Shown here: one piece after another, positions 1 to 8,175 of the stretch
Position numbering within the stretch: position 1 is the stretch's first letter
Layout of the letters: every line of letters begins with the position of its first letter
Origin: Cryptosporangium arvum DSM 44712
Lineage (GTDB): Bacteria; Actinomycetota; Actinomycetes; Mycobacteriales; Cryptosporangiaceae
Direction of reading: 5' to 3'
Assembly (NCBI RefSeq): GCF_000585375.1
Contig: NZ_KK073874.1
Location: 310,001-374,000, forward strand
Length of the DNA stretch: 64,000 nucleotides
Position numbers and translations under genes: made by a program
The notes under the pieces: model-generated
Database searches by the model: none
What the model was told of the DNA's origin: nothing
What the model saw: only the letters and a program-made list of their open reading frames with translations

Positions 1-5
1 ACCGT

Positions 6-3000
6 ATGCCCGATCCAGCCGATTTTGAGCCTGGACCTACTCCGCCGGAGTTGCTTACCCCGCCGGAGTTCGTGAGCGCTCCGGCGCCGCAGGGTTCGGC
101 GCTGGAGGGTCGGGCGCCGCAGGGTCCGTTGTTGGACGGTCCCGCGCAGGACAGCTCGGCGCCGGAGGCTGCGCCTCCGGTGGAGCCGTCGAAGGATGCG
201 TTGCGCGTCCCGCTCGCTCAGGCGTTTTCCGTTGATGCGAACGAAATGCAGGGTGCCGACGTGACGCAGGGTGCTCACGTGGCGCAGGGCAGGGATGAGG
301 CGTACGGGGCGGACGAAGCGCAAGGCGCGCATGGTGCGTACGTTGCGCGTAGTGCGGACGGTGCTCATCGTGCGGACGTTGTGCGAGGTGCGGACGGTGC
401 TCATCGTGCGGACGTTGCGCGAGGTGCGGACGGTGCTCATCGTGCAGACGTTGCGCGAGGTGCGGACGTTGCGCGAGATGCGGACGGTGCTCATCGTGCA
501 GACGCTGCGCGAGGTGCGGATGTTGCGCACGGTGTGGACGTCACTCACGGTCCGCACGGTGCGGATTTTGCGAACGGTGCTCACCATGCGGACGGTGCGC
601 ATGGTGCGGACATCGCGCGGGATGCCGACGTGGCGCAGGGCACGGCCGAGGCGCGCAGTGCGAACGAAGCGCCGGGTGTCGATGAGGCGCGGGTGGTTGT
701 TCCCGCTCCGCGGTCCGGTGAGCGGGCGCCGTCTTCCGCGGCGATTCCGGCGGCCGCGCCGACCACGTTGCTTCCGATTCTGTCGGATGCGTTCTTGTCC
801 TCGCCGCAGATTCCGCGGCCTGCGCAGCCGTCCGAGCCCAAGTCTTCGCGGAGCGGCCCGGCTCCGAGCAGTCCTGCGTCGAGCGCCGACGGTGATTCGT
901 CGGCAGCGGGATTGGATCGTCCGAAGCGGTCGGGCTCGTCGCGACGTGATTCGATCACGGCTCCACTTGGCGGCGTCCCGACCAGCCCTCTCGCGCGCGC
1001 CTTCGCTCCCGACTCGTCCGAAGACGCCACGGGCCTGGGCGCATCGACCTCGGCTAACTCCGCGTCGAGCGGCTCCGCGTCGAGCGGCTCCGCGTCGAGC
1101 GGCTCCGCGTCGAGCGGCTCCGCGTCGAGCGGCTCCGCGTTGAGTGGCCCCGCGTTGAGTGGCCCCGCGTTGAGTGGCTCCGCGCCGGCTGGCTCCGCGT
1201 CGGGTGGCTCCGCGCCGGAGGGCTTCACGGCGGGCGGTTCGCCATCGGGCAAACCGGCCCCAGGCTCCTCGACCCGGGGCAACTCGACCCCGGGCAATTC
1301 GACCCCGGGCAATTCGATTTCAGGCGGCTCGACCCTGAGCGACGCTGCGCCAGGTCGCACCGTGTCGACGGGGCCGGCCGGAGGGGCCCCTGGGTCCGCC
1401 CGCTCCGCGCCCACCAGCGCCCCCATCTCAAGCACCCCCCGCGCCTCCGCCACGGGCATTCCGGCGTCAAATCGCGCCGCCCCCACCAGCACCGCAGCGG
1501 CCGCCCCCAACTCAGCGCCGGCCGCCCGAGCTGCCACCCCCGCCCCGAGCCTCCCGTCAACGACCATTCCCGCCCCGCGCGGCCCGTCGACCACCCCCGC
1601 CCCAAGCGTCCCGCCGACCGGCTCCGCGCCGATCGCCCGTCCGTCCGGCCCGGCGTCGGCCGGCCCGGCGTCGGCCGGCCCCGCACCGGCCGGCCCCGCA
1701 CAGAAAGGCCCCGCACCGACCGGCCCCGCACAGAAAGGCCCAACGACCGGCTCCGCACAGAAAGGCCCAACGACCGGCTCCGCCGAGAGCACCTCACCGC
1801 CCACCCCCGCCCCAAACACCCCCGCCGCGACACCAGACCCGCTCTTCTCCCTCCTTCATCAACCCACCCCCGACCCCCCACTCAAAAACGATCCCTTCGG
1901 GGGACAGCGGGACTACCACCAAGCCGTCGCCGATCGGCTTCCGCGCGCTATCCGCCTCCTCATGCCGCCACCCGTCCCGCCCCCGGACACCCTCCAGCGC
2001 ACCCAAGCGCTCGAGTCCGGGCGTCGCCGGTCCGACGTGGAGCTTCAAGTCCAGGCCCACCGCTCCGGCCGGGACGCCATCGCGGCCGAGAATCGTGCTG
2101 ACGAGCTCGGTCGACAGGCCGCACTCGCGCGCGACCACGCCTACGAGGCGCGTGCGACCTGGCAGTGGACCGCGCACCGGCGTACCGCTCTCGCCGAGGA
2201 GCTGCAGCAGATCACGGCCGAGGCCAATGCCGTTGCCGGTGAGCAGCAGAAACTGTCGCAGCAGGCGCAGGGCGCCATGCGTGACATCGCGGCCTGGGAC
2301 GCGTGGATCGCGCAGCAGCCGGAAGACGGCGCCGACGAGGGGCAGGGCCAGGTCGGGCAGCTGCGCGACTGGCTGGACCGGGCCGAACAGCGGTTCCGGC
2401 AGCTGGGGGCCCACTTGCGGACCCTGGCCGACGAGCGGGACAAGCGGGTCAGCGAGTCGGTCGAACTGGCCGCCCGGCAGCAGTCGCTCGTCGATCAGTA
2501 CCAGCGGCTCGGCAGCGACGCGCAGCGCATGGACCGGGAAGCCGCCGCGTGTGCCGCCGAAGCCATCGGGTCGCGGCTGGACTGCCGGGAGCAGCTGATC
2601 GACCTCGTCGGGCTGCGACCGGAGCTCTGCCGCTGGGTCAACGGCGCGGCGGTGGCGCTGGTGCACGACTACGAGATCCCGCCCGGCCACCGGCGCCCGC
2701 TGCAGGCCGAGCACAACGCGCTCGAGCAAGCGCTACCGAGCGGCACGCACCCCGAGCCGACCACCGCCTGGCTCTCCCGGCTCAACGGCGTCGGCCGGCG
2801 GGCCGACCAGAGCCGCGCCCAGAACTGCGTCGACGCCACGCTCGCGTTCTACGACACCTACGTCCGCGGACGCCCGCGCGTCGCCGTGCCGCGGATCGTC
2901 GACGCCCACCGCAGCGGAACCACGCGCCTACCGCTGCGCGGCGAACCGTCCGGACGCGAGCGCCTGGAGAAGACGCTCAACGGCCGCCTCGAGAAGCGCG

Positions 3001-3209
3001 AAACCTTCGAACAGATCGCCGCGGAGCTCGAAGCCAAAGGCCACGGCGCCTTCGCCGCGCTCGTCATCGGCTGGGCCGACGGCACCGCGCGCACCTCGGC
3101 CGCGGTCAACCACCAGAACACGATCCTCTGGGTGGACCCCCAACTCGGCCTCGTCTCCGACAAGCCCGTGCCGGCGGAGTGGGTCCGGTCGCTGGAAGTC
3201 CTGCTGTGA
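6..3209 (+). CDS. Polymorphic-toxin-like protein with C-terminal Tox-PL (papain-fold) domain, possibly 5'-truncated by the window edge
   Basis: The 1067 residues read from ATG 6, but the frame is open to the window edge, so the true N-terminus may lie outside. Residues 1-620 are low-complexity Ala/Pro/Ser/Gly sequence built from tandem repeats. Residues about 675-865 look like a long charged coiled coil. The last 140 residues resemble the Tox-PL glutamine deamidase family (papain fold): an NC(V)DATLAF motif with candidate nucleophile Cys941, then GRPRVAVP, and near the end AAVNHQ and WVDPQLG. In relatives I know, a His sits in an (A)HAW/GHAF motif just before the AVN; here that place is ART (Arg1029). 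Either the domain is inactive or His1036 serves instead. The stop overlaps the next start (GTGA), so the two are co-translated. In this family such domains are usually delivered effectors; secretion here is inference. Confidence 0.75.
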   Translation: MPDPADFEPGPTPPELLTPPEFVSAPAPQGSALEGRAPQGPLLDGPAQDSSAPEAAPPVEPSKDALRVPLAQAFSVDANEMQGADVTQGAHVAQGRDEAYGADEAQGAHGAYVARSADGAHRADVVRGADGAHRADVARGADGAHRADVARGADVARDADGAHRADAARGADVAHGVDVTHGPHGADFANGAHHADGAHGADIARDADVAQGTAEARSANEAPGVDEARVVVPAPRSGERAPSSAAIPAAAPTTLLPILSDAFLSSPQIPRPAQPSEPKSSRSGPAPSSPASSADGDSSAAGLDRPKRSGSSRRDSITAPLGGVPTSPLARAFAPDSSEDATGLGASTSANSASSGSASSGSASSGSASSGSASSGSALSGPALSGPALSGSAPAGSASGGSAPEGFTAGGSPSGKPAPGSSTRGNSTPGNSTPGNSISGGSTLSDAAPGRTVSTGPAGGAPGSARSAPTSAPISSTPRASATGIPASNRAAPTSTAAAAPNSAPAARAATPAPSLPSTTIPAPRGPSTTPAPSVPPTGSAPIARPSGPASAGPASAGPAPAGPAQKGPAPTGPAQKGPTTGSAQKGPTTGSAESTSPPTPAPNTPAATPDPLFSLLHQPTPDPPLKNDPFGGQRDYHQAVADRLPRAIRLLMPPPVPPPDTLQRTQALESGRRRSDVELQVQAHRSGRDAIAAENRADELGRQAALARDHAYEARATWQWTAHRRTALAEELQQITAEANAVAGEQQKLSQQAQGAMRDIAAWDAWIAQQPEDGADEGQGQVGQLRDWLDRAEQRFRQLGAHLRTLADERDKRVSESVELAARQQSLVDQYQRLGSDAQRMDREAAACAAEAIGSRLDCREQLIDLVGLRPELCRWVNGAAVALVHDYEIPPGHRRPLQAEHNALEQALPSGTHPEPTTAWLSRLNGVGRRADQSRAQNCVDATLAFYDTYVRGRPRVAVPRIVDAHRSGTTRLPLRGEPSGRERLEKTLNGRLEKRETFEQIAAELEAKGHGAFAALVIGWADGTARTSAAVNHQNTILWVDPQLGLVSDKPVPAEWVRSLEVLL
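300..600 (+). repeat. Degenerate ~36-bp repeats inside the toxin-like gene
   Basis: A unit of roughly 36 bp, encoding variants of RGADGAHRADVA, recurs from about 340 to 480 and continues more loosely to about 600. It stays in frame, so copy-number change would alter only the length of the low-complexity stalk. It has no spacer structure and is not a CRISPR array. Confidence 0.75.
1062..1181 (+). repeat. 15-bp tandem repeat inside the toxin-like gene
   Basis: Five perfect copies of GCGTCGAGCGGCTCC (encoding SASSG in the gene frame) run from 1062 to 1136. Three diverged copies (GCGTTGAGTGGCCCC type) follow. The multiple of three keeps the frame open. Further short repeats, about 27 bp around CAGAAAGGCCC, occur at about 1700-1780. 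Confidence 0.9.
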
Positions 3210-3880
3210 TCACCCACCACGAAGCGCGCCGGATCGCCGCACGCTGGATCGCCGAGAGCAGCCCCGACCTCTCCCCGCAGCTCTACGAGTTCGACGCGGG
3301 CTTCGTGGTCTGGGGCACCTCGGACGAGCCGCAGCTCGGCGCCGGGCGCGGGGTCATCGACCGGGAGACCGGTGAGCTGTCGGTGTGGCCGGCGATGCCG
3401 GTCGAGGTCGTCGCTCAGCAGTACCGCGCCACCCAGAGGAGCTCGCAGCTCGCGCAGGTCCGCCGTGACCTGAGCCGCGTCGGCACCCCGGCCACGATCA
3501 CCTATCTCCTGCTCGACGGTCCGCCGGTCACCGCGCGCAGCGTCAAGGGCGACACCCCGCCGGAGCATCACCCGCTGGTGCGTGACGCGCTCCAGCGGCT
3601 CCCGCTGGAGTTCCGGGAACGCGGTTACGAGCGCTGTTCGGAGATCAGCGCGCTCTCGGCCGCGCTCTTCGCCGAGGACGCCCGTCGCCCCCAGCCGGCC
3701 ACGCTGGACGAAGCGCGCAAACGGGTCTTCCGAGGTGCGGAACTGGTGACCTACCGGGTCCGCGAGCCCGCGGACCCGCAGGACGCGGTGACGGGTGCGC
3801 CGTGCCTGTCGTGTCTGGCGATGCTTGCCTACTTCGGCTTCGACGTCGCCCCGCCGGAAGACTTCTGGAGCGAGGAGTGA
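3206..3880 (+). CDS. Imm35/YrhB-like domain fused to a YwqJ-type deaminase domain
   Basis: 224 residues from GTG 3206, which overlaps the toxin-like gene's stop. The first ~75 residues (HEARRIAARWI ... FDAGFVVW ... GRGVIDRETGELSVWP) resemble the YrhB/Imm35 fold found in immunity proteins. The C-terminal ~110 residues carry the YwqJ-deaminase zinc signature: RCSEIS (Cys-x-Glu) followed by APCLSCLAML (PCxxC). YwqJ domains belong to the nucleoside/nucleotide deaminase superfamily and occur in polymorphic toxins. Here the protein is small, leaderless and coupled to a SUKH-3 gene, which argues for a cytoplasmic module. The substrate is unknown. Confidence 0.78.
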   Translation: MITHHEARRIAARWIAESSPDLSPQLYEFDAGFVVWGTSDEPQLGAGRGVIDRETGELSVWPAMPVEVVAQQYRATQRSSQLAQVRRDLSRVGTPATITYLLLDGPPVTARSVKGDTPPEHHPLVRDALQRLPLEFRERGYERCSEISALSAALFAEDARRPQPATLDEARKRVFRGAELVTYRVREPADPQDAVTGAPCLSCLAMLAYFGFDVAPPEDFWSEE

Positions 3881-4359
3881 GCCGGTTCACCGCCGACGTC
3901 GAGGCCGTGCTGCGAGCCAGCGGCTGGGCCGAGGGCCGTCAGGTACCGGAGTCGAGCGCGGAGGCGATCCGTATCGTCTGCGCTCAGCCGGGCGCCGACG
4001 GGTCGCGTCATGTCCCGTTCCCGGCGGCGGAGGCGGCCCTCGCCGAGTTCGGCGGCATCTTCGTCCGTCAGGACGAGCCCGGTGTCCAGCTCCGTCGCCG
4101 ACCGTTCGCGCTCGACCCGACGATGGCGGCCGCGACGGCGGCGACGCTCGGGGACCTCGGCCGGTTGCTCGGTGTCCAGCTGTTCCCGCTCGGGGTGGAG
4201 GGGGACGGTGACGCGGTGCTCGCGATCGACGAGCGCGGGCGCGTCTTCGCGGTCGATCACGCCGGCGAATGGTTCCTCGGCCCCTCGCTGGATGCGGCGC
4301 TGACGACGCTGATCACCGGCCTCGAACCGCCCCGGGTCACCGACGACGGCACGTGGTGA
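3877..4359 (+). CDS. SUKH-3 domain immunity protein
   Basis: 160 residues from GTG 3877, overlapping the preceding stop (GTGA). It matches the SUKH-3 pattern throughout: FTADVEAVLRASGW at the N-terminus, AALAEFGGIFV in the middle, LGVQLFPLG and then FAVDHAGEWFLG with a C-terminal helix. SUKH proteins are common immunity proteins of polymorphic toxin systems and neutralise partner nucleases or deaminases. The tight coupling to the YwqJ protein suggests that is its partner. It is the same length as the second SUKH-3 protein at 4828 and clearly paralogous to it. Confidence 0.88.
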   Translation: MSRFTADVEAVLRASGWAEGRQVPESSAEAIRIVCAQPGADGSRHVPFPAAEAALAEFGGIFVRQDEPGVQLRRRPFALDPTMAAATAATLGDLGRLLGVQLFPLGVEGDGDAVLAIDERGRVFAVDHAGEWFLGPSLDAALTTLITGLEPPRVTDDGTW

Positions 4360-4432
4360 GGACGTCCGCCATCGTCCTTCGACGACAACTCCGCCCGGCC
4401 GGGCGGAAGGGCCGAACGGTAGGGTCCACCGC

Positions 4433-4831
4433 ATGCCCGCGTCCGCTGCACCACGTCCGCTTCCGATGACCGCGGGTGCACTGATCGTCGGTGGCACCGT
4501 GCACTCGCACACCTCGATGCGTGGTGACGTCGCCCCGAACCTGCACCCGCTCGTGTCGCGCATGCTGGACGAACTGCCGGCCGAGAAGCGGGAGCGGTAC
4601 GCCGGATGGTGCGCGGAGGTCGCGCTGATCTCCGACCGGCTGCACGATGCCGAAGAGAAGGCCGGGCGGCCGATCACCGTGGCCGACGCCCGCGAGGCGC
4701 TCCAGGGTGGACAGATCCACATCTCACGCATCCGCGAGGACGGCGACCCCACCCACGGCCGATTCCAGCCACCCTGCCGGTCGTGCACGGTGCTGCTGGA
4801 GGAGTTCGGCATCACGACGGTGAGCGCATGA
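4433..4831 (+). CDS. YwqJ-type deaminase domain protein
   Basis: 132 residues from ATG 4433; an internal ATG at 4466 is an alternative start. The zinc signature is GWCAEVALI (Cys-x-Glu) and PPCRSCTVLLEEFG (PCxxC). Unlike the paralogue at 3206 it lacks the Imm35/YrhB-like N-terminal domain and is almost a bare deaminase domain. The last codons overlap the SUKH-3 start at 4828 (ATGA). Function is inferred from the family only; nucleic acid, nucleotide or protein targets cannot be distinguished. Confidence 0.78.
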   Translation: MPASAAPRPLPMTAGALIVGGTVHSHTSMRGDVAPNLHPLVSRMLDELPAEKRERYAGWCAEVALISDRLHDAEEKAGRPITVADAREALQGGQIHISRIREDGDPTHGRFQPPCRSCTVLLEEFGITTVSA

Positions 4832-5310
4832 CACGCTTCACCGACCAGGTCGAGACGGTGCTGCGCGCCTCCGGCTGGGCTCCGGGCCACAGAGACGTGC
4901 AGCGTGCCCGCCACTGGGGGCTCACGCTCAGCGCCTGGGCGTCCCCGGCCGGGCACCAGCACACGTTCTCCCCGAAAGCGTCGGTGGCGCTCGCGGAGTT
5001 CGGCGGACTCACCGTCCACCAGGACGGTCCCGGCGTCGACGTCGCCCGCACCACGTTCACGCTCGACCCCGAGCTGGCGCTGCCCACCTGGCTCACGCTG
5101 CGTGGCCTCGGCGCGGCGCTGAACGTCGGACTGTTCCCGCTCGGCGTCGAGGACGACGGCGTCTCCACCCTCGCGATCGACACCACCGGGCGCGTGTTCG
5201 CGCTCGACCACACCGCGGAGTGGCTGCTCGGCCGCACGATCGAGGAGGCACTCACCACGTTGGTCCTCGGCCGCGCACCCCGGCGTGTCCACGCGGACGG
5301 AACCGTATGA
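4828..5310 (+). CDS. SUKH-3 domain immunity protein, second copy
   Basis: 160 residues from ATG 4828. It repeats the architecture of the 3877 gene: FTDQVETVLRASGWAPG, ALAEFGGLTVHQ, ALNVGLFPLG, FALDHTAEWLLG. The two deaminase/SUKH-3 pairs look like a duplication that then diverged, because both pairs have the same order, the same immunity length and the same overlap style. Its stop overlaps the phosphatase start (ATGA), extending one probable operon from 6 to 6023. Confidence 0.88.
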   Translation: MTRFTDQVETVLRASGWAPGHRDVQRARHWGLTLSAWASPAGHQHTFSPKASVALAEFGGLTVHQDGPGVDVARTTFTLDPELALPTWLTLRGLGAALNVGLFPLGVEDDGVSTLAIDTTGRVFALDHTAEWLLGRTIEEALTTLVLGRAPRRVHADGTV

Positions 5311-6023
5311 GCATCCCGGGCTTTCCCGCGCCCGCGGTCGACGTCGCCGAGCTGACCGTCGTCCGGCACGGCCAGAGCCTGTCGAACGAGCTGCTGATCG
5401 CCGCGAACCAGGCCGGCGTCGTCGACGTCACCGGGCTGCCCGCGCGCGACGCCGACGTTCCGCTGTCGGTCCGCGGCCGGCGCGAAGCGGCTGCGGTCGG
5501 GCGCTGGGCCGCGTCGCTCGACAACCCGCCCGACCTGGTCATCGCGTCGCCGTACCAGCGAGCCCAGCACACCGCGCAGGCCGCCGTCGACGCGCTCACC
5601 GCCGCCGGTCGGGCCCCCGAGTTCCGGCTCGACGACCGCGTCCGCGACCGCGAGATCGGCATCCTCACGCTGCTGACCGAGGCCCGCCTCCGTGCGGACC
5701 ACCCCGAAGAAGCCGCTCGCCGCGAAGCCACCGGCTTCCTCTACTACCGCCCGCCCGGTGGCGAGGCGCACACCGACATGGCGATCCGCCTCCGCAGCTT
5801 CCTCACCGACCTGGGGGAAGCCGCCGCGGGCCGGCGTGTACTCGTCGTCGCCCACGACTCGGTCGTCGTGATGCTCCGCTACGTGATCGAAGGTCTGGTC
5901 GAAGCGGACGTGGCCGCGATCGCCGCCTCCGGCGGCATCAAGAACGGATCGGTCACCCGGTGGGAACGGCGCGGGTGGAGCCTCCGGCTGACCGTCTTCA
6001 ATTCGGTGGCCCATCTCGATTGA
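5307..6023 (+). CDS. Histidine phosphatase family protein
   Basis: 238 residues from ATG 5307. The phosphatase signature LTVVRHGQS places the phospho-acceptor at His21. The second catalytic His is in VVAHDSVVVMLRY near residue 175, and the acidic residue is in the DRVRDREIGIL segment. This is the phosphoglycerate-mutase-like (branch 1) fold, whose members act on sugar phosphates, nucleotides or phosphoproteins. It is translationally coupled to the SUKH-3 gene, which is unusual for a housekeeping phosphatase and suggests a role linked to the toxin module; this is inference. Confidence 0.85.
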   Translation: MSIPGFPAPAVDVAELTVVRHGQSLSNELLIAANQAGVVDVTGLPARDADVPLSVRGRREAAAVGRWAASLDNPPDLVIASPYQRAQHTAQAAVDALTAAGRAPEFRLDDRVRDREIGILTLLTEARLRADHPEEAARREATGFLYYRPPGGEAHTDMAIRLRSFLTDLGEAAAGRRVLVVAHDSVVVMLRYVIEGLVEADVAAIAASGGIKNGSVTRWERRGWSLRLTVFNSVAHLD

Positions 6024-6169
6024 TACGCCGCCCGGCGAACCACCGTGGGAATGCCCGCTCCTGCATCAGTGGTGACCGACGTGCGCCTCGCGTCCACCTG
6101 TCACTTCAGCTAACTGTTTTCGCAGGTGAGCGGGGTCGCGCGAACCTCGCATTTAGGTACTCTGCCGGT

Positions 6170-6730
6170 ATGGCATTACCGGTGGCTCGAACCCGGGACG
6201 AAGCCCATCTCTACATGGATATGCGGCCTTGTCCCTCCTGTGGCAAAAGCGACGTCCAATGGGACAGCGCCCTGACTTCCGACGAAGGATCTCCGGCTCG
6301 GCGTTACACCGGCTCCTGTTCGGGGTGCCGGGCTCCCCGCGAGTTCGTCTTCCGCCTCCCCGAGCGGCCGCTGCTCCCCGGCCCCGGTGACGTCGTCCTG
6401 TTCGGCGGTGACGACCCGTCGGAGCTGCTCGACGCCGGCGAATGGCTCTACGTGGCCGACGTCTGCGCGCAAGCCGCCGCGGGCGGTCCGGACCGTGAGC
6501 CGGGCCCGGTGCTCAGCGCCGAGGCCCGCGAGTCGCTGATCGTCGCGGTCGCGGCCATGGACGAGGTCCTCAAGTTCATCCCGCCCGACAAGGACGAGGT
6601 GCCGCGCGCCGGCTTCTGGTCCGACCGCGGCCGCACGCTACGGCAGTCCGAACCGGGTCGCTTCCGGCGGCCTCGGCTGCAGACGATCCGGAGCACCTAC
6701 CGGGACGCGCTCGCGCGGGCCGCGAGCTGA
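6170..6730 (+). CDS. Zinc-ribbon protein of polymorphic-toxin neighbourhoods, function unknown
   Basis: 186 residues from ATG 6170. Two CxxC pairs (Cys21/24 in CPSCGK, Cys50/53 in CSGC) form a probable zinc ribbon. They are followed by FVFRLPERPL, GDVVLFGGDDPSELLDAGEW and a C-terminal helical part ending RLQTIRSTYRDAL. I recall similar proteins beside SUKH/YwqJ clusters in Streptomyces, but no function is known to me. A 146-bp gap separates it from the phosphatase, so it may have its own promoter. Confidence 0.7.
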   Translation: MALPVARTRDEAHLYMDMRPCPSCGKSDVQWDSALTSDEGSPARRYTGSCSGCRAPREFVFRLPERPLLPGPGDVVLFGGDDPSELLDAGEWLYVADVCAQAAAGGPDREPGPVLSAEARESLIVAVAAMDEVLKFIPPDKDEVPRAGFWSDRGRTLRQSEPGRFRRPRLQTIRSTYRDALARAAS

Positions 6731-6741
6731 GCGCTCGCCGC

Positions 6742-8052
6742 CTACCAGGGCGGCGGACGGTGATCGTCGGGGGGAATGTCCCATCCCTTCCGACGGGTCC
6801 TCGGTGGCTGGCGCACGAGGACGATTCCGACCGTCCCCAGGGCCAGCAGCAGCATGGCCGCGATCGCACCACCGAAGAGGAGCGCTCGGCTCCGGAGACT
6901 GTCGATCCGGCTCGCCAGCACTGGTTCGGCTGTCGGGGACGTCGTGGTCGCGGCCGGGCCGGGTGCCATCACCGCTGACTCGTCGGACGACGGAACGCTC
7001 GGCGCTGGTGTGGCTGACGGAGCGCTGCCGCCCTGGTTGGCCGCATGACTGGTCAGCAGGGGATTCCTGCTGACCGACGACACCTCCTCGGTGAGGGCGC
7101 CGACCGGATCGACGATGCCGTACCCGTACTGGGCGTCCCGCCCGGCCGGGCCTTTGTCGTCGGCGGTGCGGATCAGCCGGTTGACGACGTTGGCCGCGGA
7201 GAGGTCGGGGTAGCGCGAGCGGACCAGGGCGGCGGCGGCACTCACCATCGGCGCGCCGAAGCTCGTGCCCTGCACCTTCCAGTACCCGTGGTCGAGGCCG
7301 GCCGCGGTGAGCTCGGTGGCCGGGGCCGACAGCACGGTCTCCGGGCCCTGGAGCGAACCGGACCAGAACCCGCCGGTGCGCGCCAGGCCGGAGACGGCGA
7401 CGACGCCGCGCTCCCGCGCGGGGTGCCAGACCTTCGCGCCCCGGTCGTTGGAGAGGTTGCCGTCGCACGCGATCACGACGACGTCCTTCGAGAACGCGTA
7501 GGCGAGCGCGTCGGTCAGCACCTTGGCGGTGTCGGCGCTGCCCAGCGACAGGTTGATCACGTCGGCGCCGTGGTCGACGCCCCAGCGCACGGCTTTCGCG
7601 ATCGTCGCGGCCGAGTCGTACTCGTTGCGCGGGTCGAGCACGCGGATCGGCAGGATCTTCGCCCGGGGGGCGAGCCCGACGACGCCGTTCGTGTCGTTGA
7701 GCCCGGCGATGAACGCGGCCACCGCGGTGCCGTGCCCGACGACGTCGGTGCGCCCGTCGGTGGAGCCGTCGACGAAGTCGGTGCCGGGCAGGACCTGGCC
7801 GATCAGGTCGGGGTGGGTGGCGTCGACACCCGAGTCGACGACCGCGACCGTGACGCCCTTACCGGAGGCGTACCGCCAGGCCGCCTGAGCGTCCAGGAAC
7901 GAGAGCTGCCACTGCTGGTCGCGGACCGTGTCGGCGGCGGCAGGCGAGACGGGCGCCGCGACGGCGAACAGCACGACGACGGTGAGAAACGACGCCATCG
8001 TCGTGCGGGCACGCCGGAGGAAGGGCCGTGGCCCGGTGTCCCGGTGGTGCAC
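6742..8052 (-). CDS. mycP: Mycosin-type S8 serine protease (type VII secretion-associated)
   Basis: 436 residues from GTG 8052, which has a GGAG 10 bases upstream; ATG 7998 would give 418 residues but lacks a good ribosome site. A basic N-region and hydrophobic signal run to AAAD near residue 40. The catalytic triad is Asp73 (VAVVDSGVD), His107 (GHGTAVAAF) and Ser264 (GTSFGAPMVS). A C-terminal transmembrane helix (AIAAMLLLALGTVGIVLV) is followed by a basic, Pro-rich cytosolic tail. That is the mycosin layout of ESX/type VII systems. No EccB/C/D/E gene lies in the window. It converges on the zinc-ribbon gene with an 11-bp gap. Confidence 0.85.
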   Translation of the reverse strand: MHHRDTGPRPFLRRARTTMASFLTVVVLFAVAAPVSPAAADTVRDQQWQLSFLDAQAAWRYASGKGVTVAVVDSGVDATHPDLIGQVLPGTDFVDGSTDGRTDVVGHGTAVAAFIAGLNDTNGVVGLAPRAKILPIRVLDPRNEYDSAATIAKAVRWGVDHGADVINLSLGSADTAKVLTDALAYAFSKDVVVIACDGNLSNDRGAKVWHPARERGVVAVSGLARTGGFWSGSLQGPETVLSAPATELTAAGLDHGYWKVQGTSFGAPMVSAAAALVRSRYPDLSAANVVNRLIRTADDKGPAGRDAQYGYGIVDPVGALTEEVSSVSRNPLLTSHAANQGGSAPSATPAPSVPSSDESAVMAPGPAATTTSPTAEPVLASRIDSLRSRALLFGGAIAAMLLLALGTVGIVLVRQPPRTRRKGWDIPPDDHRPPPW

Positions 8053-8175
8053 CAATGCGCGTCTCCGCAGTTCACTGTCGTGGCGTCGATTGACACGGTA
8101 CGGCGAAACAACACCCCGTGCCCCGTCGGTCCCGGGAGGCGCACTCATCTCTTGCCGGGCAGACTGGAAGACGGA

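Noticed and set aside
1062..1181. Regular repeats that might be taken for CRISPR
   Set aside because: Units are 15 bp, directly adjacent with no spacers, and in frame within a gene.
7045..8144. Long plus-strand frame running from within the mycosin gene into idi
   Set aside because: Only the part from 8176 onward is protein-like (idi); the upstream part is antisense to the mycosin gene.
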